Shown: positions 12,994 through 15,811 of the stretch, one piece after another
Layout of the letters: each line of letters opens with the position of its first letter
Numbering within the stretch: position 1 is the first letter of the stretch
From: CALAED01 sp937891035
Lineage (GTDB): Bacteria; Actinomycetota; Actinomycetes; Streptosporangiales; Streptosporangiaceae
Assembly: GCA_035642125.1 (NCBI GenBank)
Contig: DASQSZ010000265.1
Span: 1 to 15,811, forward strand
Length of the DNA: 15,811 nt
Direction: 5' to 3'
Position numbers and translations under genes: made by a program
The notes under the pieces: model-generated
What the model saw: the letters and a program-made list of their open reading frames with translations, nothing else
What the model was told of the DNA's origin: nothing
Databases searched by the model: none

Positions 12994-14157
12994 ATGGCCG
13001 ATGGCATCGATGGCATCAACAGCGCCGCGGACGTGGGAGAACCGCCAAATCCATCGCTCGAGGACCCGTGCGGCGAGCGCGAAGCCGTCCGCCGGCGGCT
13101 CCTGGCGGGACGGGCGGCGGGCGACGGCGCCGGTCCGGCGGGCCCAGACGCATTCGACACCTTCCTTTCCGGGCGGGTGTTCATGGACATGATCTTCACC
13201 GGGCTCGCCGGGTTGCCGCCCCCCGGCACCGAGTTCGTCACCGACGGGCTCGGGTCCGCCCCGGGGGGCGTCGCCAACATCGCGATCGCGATGAGCCGGC
13301 TCGGCCTGCGGGTGGGGCTGGCCGCCGCGTTCGGCGACGACATGTTCGGCGCCTACCTGTGGCGGGCGCTGTCGGAACAGGAGGGCGTCGGGCTCGGTCT
13401 GTCCCGCCGGGTGATCGGCTGGCCGACGCCGGTGACGGTCTCCCTCGCCTACGGCACCGACCGGAGCCTGGTCACCTACACCAAACCGCTGCCGATCCCG
13501 GAGGACGACCTCGTCGTGGCCGCGCCGCCGGCCAGGATCTGCTTCATCGAAGTCGACCGGCCGGTACCCGACTGGGCGATCACGATGCGCGGGCGCGGCA
13601 CCACCGTCTTTTCCGACCTCGGCTGGGATCCCACCGAGGCATGGTCGACCGCGGTGCTCGATCGGCTGCGCCATGTGGACGTCTTCTTGCCCAACGCGGT
13701 CGAGGCCATGGCCTACACTCGTACCTCTTCGGCGGAAGAGGCCCTCGACGCGCTCGCCGCCCGCGTGCCCATCGTCGCGATCAAGCTCGGCGGCCACGGC
13801 GCGATCGCCGCCGACGCGACGACAGGCGAACGGGTCACGGCGCCGGCGCTGCCGATCCATCCGCTCGACCCGACAGGGGCGGGCGACGTGTTCGCGGCCG
13901 GATTCGCGTTCGGGACGCTCGCCGGGTGGCCGCTGGCCGAGCGGCTCAGGTTCGCGAACCTGTGCGCCGGTCTGTCCGTACGCCACTACAGCGGCTCGCT
14001 CGGCGCGCCGTGCTGGGGCGACATCGCGGCGTTCGGCGAGTCGTCCGAGGTCCCCGAAGAAGTCCTCAGTGACTACGCTTTCGTCATCCCCTACATCCCG
14101 GAGGCGGCGACAGAGACGGTCACCCGGGCCGAACCCACCCTCCGGCACCAGACCTGA
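12994..14157 (+). CDS. PfkB-family carbohydrate kinase
   Basis: The 387-residue product is a ribokinase-fold sugar kinase. The substrate-binding glycines and Asn are in APGGVANIAIAMSRLG (about 88-103). AAFGDDMFGAYLWRALSEQEGV follows in the place where the family has its G-D-D/x-G segment, and the ATP/catalytic motif DPTGAGDVFAAGF carries the catalytic D298. The first 50 residues (up to GPDAFDTFLSGRVFMD) are a low-complexity extension rich in Gly, Ala and Arg that most PfkB kinases lack. I found no later ATG or GTG in frame before the domain, so the extension is probably translated. ATG 12994 lies 19 bases after the PLP-enzyme stop, and the GH4 gene begins one base after this gene's stop. The phosphorylated sugar is presumably what the GH4 enzyme needs or releases; its identity is unknown. 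Confidence 0.88.
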   Translation: MADGIDGINSAADVGEPPNPSLEDPCGEREAVRRRLLAGRAAGDGAGPAGPDAFDTFLSGRVFMDMIFTGLAGLPPPGTEFVTDGLGSAPGGVANIAIAMSRLGLRVGLAAAFGDDMFGAYLWRALSEQEGVGLGLSRRVIGWPTPVTVSLAYGTDRSLVTYTKPLPIPEDDLVVAAPPARICFIEVDRPVPDWAITMRGRGTTVFSDLGWDPTEAWSTAVLDRLRHVDVFLPNAVEAMAYTRTSSAEEALDALAARVPIVAIKLGGHGAIAADATTGERVTAPALPIHPLDPTGAGDVFAAGFAFGTLAGWPLAERLRFANLCAGLSVRHYSGSLGAPCWGDIAAFGESSEVPEEVLSDYAFVIPYIPEAATETVTRAEPTLRHQT

Positions 14158-14158
14158 C

Positions 14159-15439
14159 ATGGCGGCGCGAATAGCGATCATCGGAGCCGGCAGCGGATAC
14201 CTGCCCGGGGTGATCAGAGGCGTGCTCCATCGCGCCGACGATCTCGCGGGGTCCGAGCTGGCCTGCTACGACATCCACGAGGACCACCTGGCCATCATGA
14301 CCAGGCTGGCCCGGGCCATGGTCAAGGCCCACGGCGCGGACATCACCGTCACCGACCACCATCACCTCGAGCCGGCGCTCGCGGACGCCGACTTCGTCTT
14401 CACCACTTTTCGCTCCGGCGGGCTGCCGGCCCGCCGGTTGGACGAGTCGATCCCGCTCGCCTACGGCGTGATCGGCCAAGAGACCATCGGCCCCGGCGGC
14501 TTTTTCATGGCGCTGCGCTCGGTGCCGGTGCTGCTCGACATCGCCGGCACGATGGCCCGGGTCGCGCCCGACGCCTGGATCGTCAACTACACAAACCCGA
14601 CGAACGTGGTCACCGACGCCGTAACTCGTTACGCCGGCGCGAACATCATCGGGCTGTGTGACCAGTGGGTCGGCGACACCGAGACCTGGGCGGAACTACT
14701 CGGCCTGCCACCCGGCCTCGAGATCGACTGGATGGGCCTCAACCACTGCACCTGGGCGGAACGAGCCCGGCTGCACGGTACCCCGATCGACTTGACGAAC
14801 GCGCTCGCCGCCGCGCCCCTCACGCCCGCCGCGGCCACACCGCATCGCGACCCGGCCCGGATGGCCGAGCTCGGCCGCGCCCTGGGTCTCCTCGTCAACT
14901 CTTACTCGAAGTACTACTTCTTCCATGACGAGGTCGTACGGGAGCAGCGCGCCAAGGCGACGACGCGCGCCGAGGACATCATGGCGATGCTGCCCGCGTA
15001 CTACGAGCAGATCGCGACAGAGGCGGAAAAGCCCGACCCGCGGCCAAGCACCGAACGCGGCGGCGGCGAGCACGGAGAGTTCGCCGTCGACGTCATCTGC
15101 GCCATCGCCGGCGACGAGCGCCGCCGCTTCGTCGTCAACACGGTCAATCGCGGAGCCATCGCCTCGCTGGAACCCGCCGCCATCGTCGAGGTTCCCTGCG
15201 TCGTCGGCCGGGACGGGCCGACGCCGCTGACGATGGGCGCGCTGCCGCGGCCGGTACGGGGCCTGACCCAGGCGGTGCACGAATACGAATGGCTCACCGC
15301 CGACGCCGCCGTCCGCGGTGACCCCGTGATCGCGCTCCAGGCTCTATTGGCACATCCCCTCATCAACGACAAGAAGGTCGCGGAGGGCATCTTGCTGGAC
15401 GGCCTCGTCGCGCACCGCGACCACCTGCCGCAGTTCTAA
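14159..15439 (+). CDS. GH4-family NAD-dependent glycosidase with an unusual CDQW motif
   Basis: The 426-residue enzyme has the GH4 layout. A Rossmann NAD site IAIIGAGSGYLPG lies at residues 5-17. GQETIGPGGFFMALRSVPVL follows, then VNYTNPTN, and the metal ligands C167 (GLCDQWVGD) and H196 (GLNHCTW). GH4 enzymes cleave glycosides by an oxidation-elimination route using NAD and a divalent metal, often on 6-phosphorylated sugars. The four residues starting at the metal Cys usually mark specificity (CHEV or CDMP, CNVP, CHSV, CHGx in characterised members); here they are CDQW, which fits none of these. The length is in the normal range (420-460). ATG 14159 is one base after the kinase stop. Its TAA overlaps the DUF3618 stop on the other strand by three bases. 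It is cytoplasmic and most likely acts on the kinase product or supplies its substrate. Confidence 0.88.
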   Translation: MAARIAIIGAGSGYLPGVIRGVLHRADDLAGSELACYDIHEDHLAIMTRLARAMVKAHGADITVTDHHHLEPALADADFVFTTFRSGGLPARRLDESIPLAYGVIGQETIGPGGFFMALRSVPVLLDIAGTMARVAPDAWIVNYTNPTNVVTDAVTRYAGANIIGLCDQWVGDTETWAELLGLPPGLEIDWMGLNHCTWAERARLHGTPIDLTNALAAAPLTPAAATPHRDPARMAELGRALGLLVNSYSKYYFFHDEVVREQRAKATTRAEDIMAMLPAYYEQIATEAEKPDPRPSTERGGGEHGEFAVDVICAIAGDERRRFVVNTVNRGAIASLEPAAIVEVPCVVGRDGPTPLTMGALPRPVRGLTQAVHEYEWLTADAAVRGDPVIALQALLAHPLINDKKVAEGILLDGLVAHRDHLPQF

Positions 15440-15741
15440 CGGCGCCGACGCCGCCACGCCATGATCGCGACAGCGGTCGCGGCCAGCGCGACGCCTGTGC
15501 CGATCAGCACCACGGAACCACGGTCGCGCGCGCGTTCCTCGTCATCGCCGCGCGGGCCGACCAGCGCGCCGACCGCGGCGGTCAGCTGTCCGGCCTCCTC
15601 TTTGAGCTGCATGACGCCGCGGCGGGCCGCGTTCTTGGGGTTGATCCGGTCCACGAGGGCGTCGACTGTACGCGCCAGTTCCGCGCGGGTGCGCTCGATC
15701 TCGCGCTCCAGCGCCTGCGGGTCGCGGGCGGTGTCGGCCAT
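15436..15741 (-). CDS. DUF3618-domain single-pass membrane protein
   Basis: The 101-residue protein (start ATG 15741, AAGGGA seven bases upstream; an ATG at 15768 would add nine unlikely residues) begins with the DUF3618 pattern DPQALEREIERTRAELARTVDALVDRINPKN. This is an amphipathic, coiled-coil-like helix. A short linker leads to one membrane helix near the end (VVLIGTGVALAATAVAIMAW) and a terminal RRRRR anchor, giving an N-out/C-in or N-in orientation that I cannot settle. Actinobacteria carry such proteins beside DUF4235 and holin-like membrane proteins. The function is unknown. Its stop converges with that of the GH4 gene, sharing bases 15436-15439. Confidence 0.85.
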   Translation of the reverse strand: MADTARDPQALEREIERTRAELARTVDALVDRINPKNAARRGVMQLKEEAGQLTAAVGALVGPRGDDEERARDRGSVVLIGTGVALAATAVAIMAWRRRRR

Positions 15742-15811
15742 GACGTGTCCCTTTTCCGTTGGACGCATGCGGTGATCAGTCTGCCAGGTCCGGGCCGCGT
15801 ACCGGTACGGT
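15742..15811. other. Right edge, upstream of the DUF3618 gene
   Basis: These 70 bases should contain the promoter of the DUF3618 gene or the end of an upstream neighbour. A 12-bp palindrome CGTACCGGTACG lies at 15798-15809. I see no complete gene. Confidence 0.3.

Noticed and set aside
15798..15809. 12-bp palindrome CGTACCGGTACG as an operator
   Set aside because: It is short, GC-rich and at the window edge with unknown context, so chance cannot be excluded.
1..15811. Insertion sequences, tRNA or rRNA genes, CRISPR arrays
   Set aside because: I found no transposase, terminal repeats, cloverleaf sequences or regularly spaced repeats anywhere in the window.

Overview
The window is high-GC DNA (roughly 70%) with tightly packed genes, GTG starts, ATGA stop/start overlaps and long spurious antisense frames. 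This points to an actinomycete. The families present (DUF6286/AmaP pair, DUF3618 protein, TetR plus APH-like kinase beside a liv transporter, a DSD1-like/PfkB/GH4 set) would suit Streptosporangiales or Thermomonosporaceae, but I cannot fix the genus from sequence alone.

Layout. (1) Positions 1-2420, minus strand: a branched-chain-amino-acid-type ABC transporter operon in the order livG, livF, livH, livM (only the first codons of livM are inside). livG is broken: its Walker A half and its signature/Walker B half lie in different frames, and the join looks like a deletion between short direct repeats. (2) Positions 2421-2564: a divergent control region with a perfect 16-bp palindrome, probably the operator of the TetR regulator that follows. 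(3) Positions 2565-4297, plus strand: the TetR regulator with an unusual alternating acidic/alanine tail, translationally coupled to an APH-fold kinase of the acyl-CoA-dehydrogenase-associated kind. (4) Positions 4385-8633, plus strand: gcvT-gcvH-glyA-sdaA, a one-carbon/serine operon that can pass glycine carbon through serine to pyruvate; gcvP is not here. (5) Positions 8655-9257: a toxin-antitoxin pair, an RHH antitoxin that appears to be leaderless and a Doc-type Fic toxin. (6) Positions 9238-10428, minus: an M20 amidohydrolase whose end overlaps the toxin gene. (7) Positions 10481-11636, minus: AmaP-like and DUF6286 membrane proteins without the Asp23 gene that usually accompanies them. 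(8) Positions 11637-11759: a divergent control region with an AT-rich perfect inverted repeat. (9) Positions 11760-15439, plus: a DSD1-like PLP enzyme, a PfkB sugar kinase and a GH4 NAD-dependent glycosidase in one tight operon. (10) Positions 15436-15741, minus: a DUF3618 membrane protein.

Most likely new biology. The PLP enzyme-PfkB-GH4 operon is the best candidate for an undescribed pathway. Its GH4 member carries a CDQW motif at the metal/substrate site that matches none of the GH4 specificity motifs I know. Its PLP enzyme lacks the usual second metal ligand after the conserved histidine. The set looks like catabolism of a glycoside that carries, or is found with, a D- or beta-hydroxy amino acid, but the substrate is inference. 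The livG lesion, the RHH/Doc pairing with its leaderless start, and the Asp23-less AmaP pair are further points to check.
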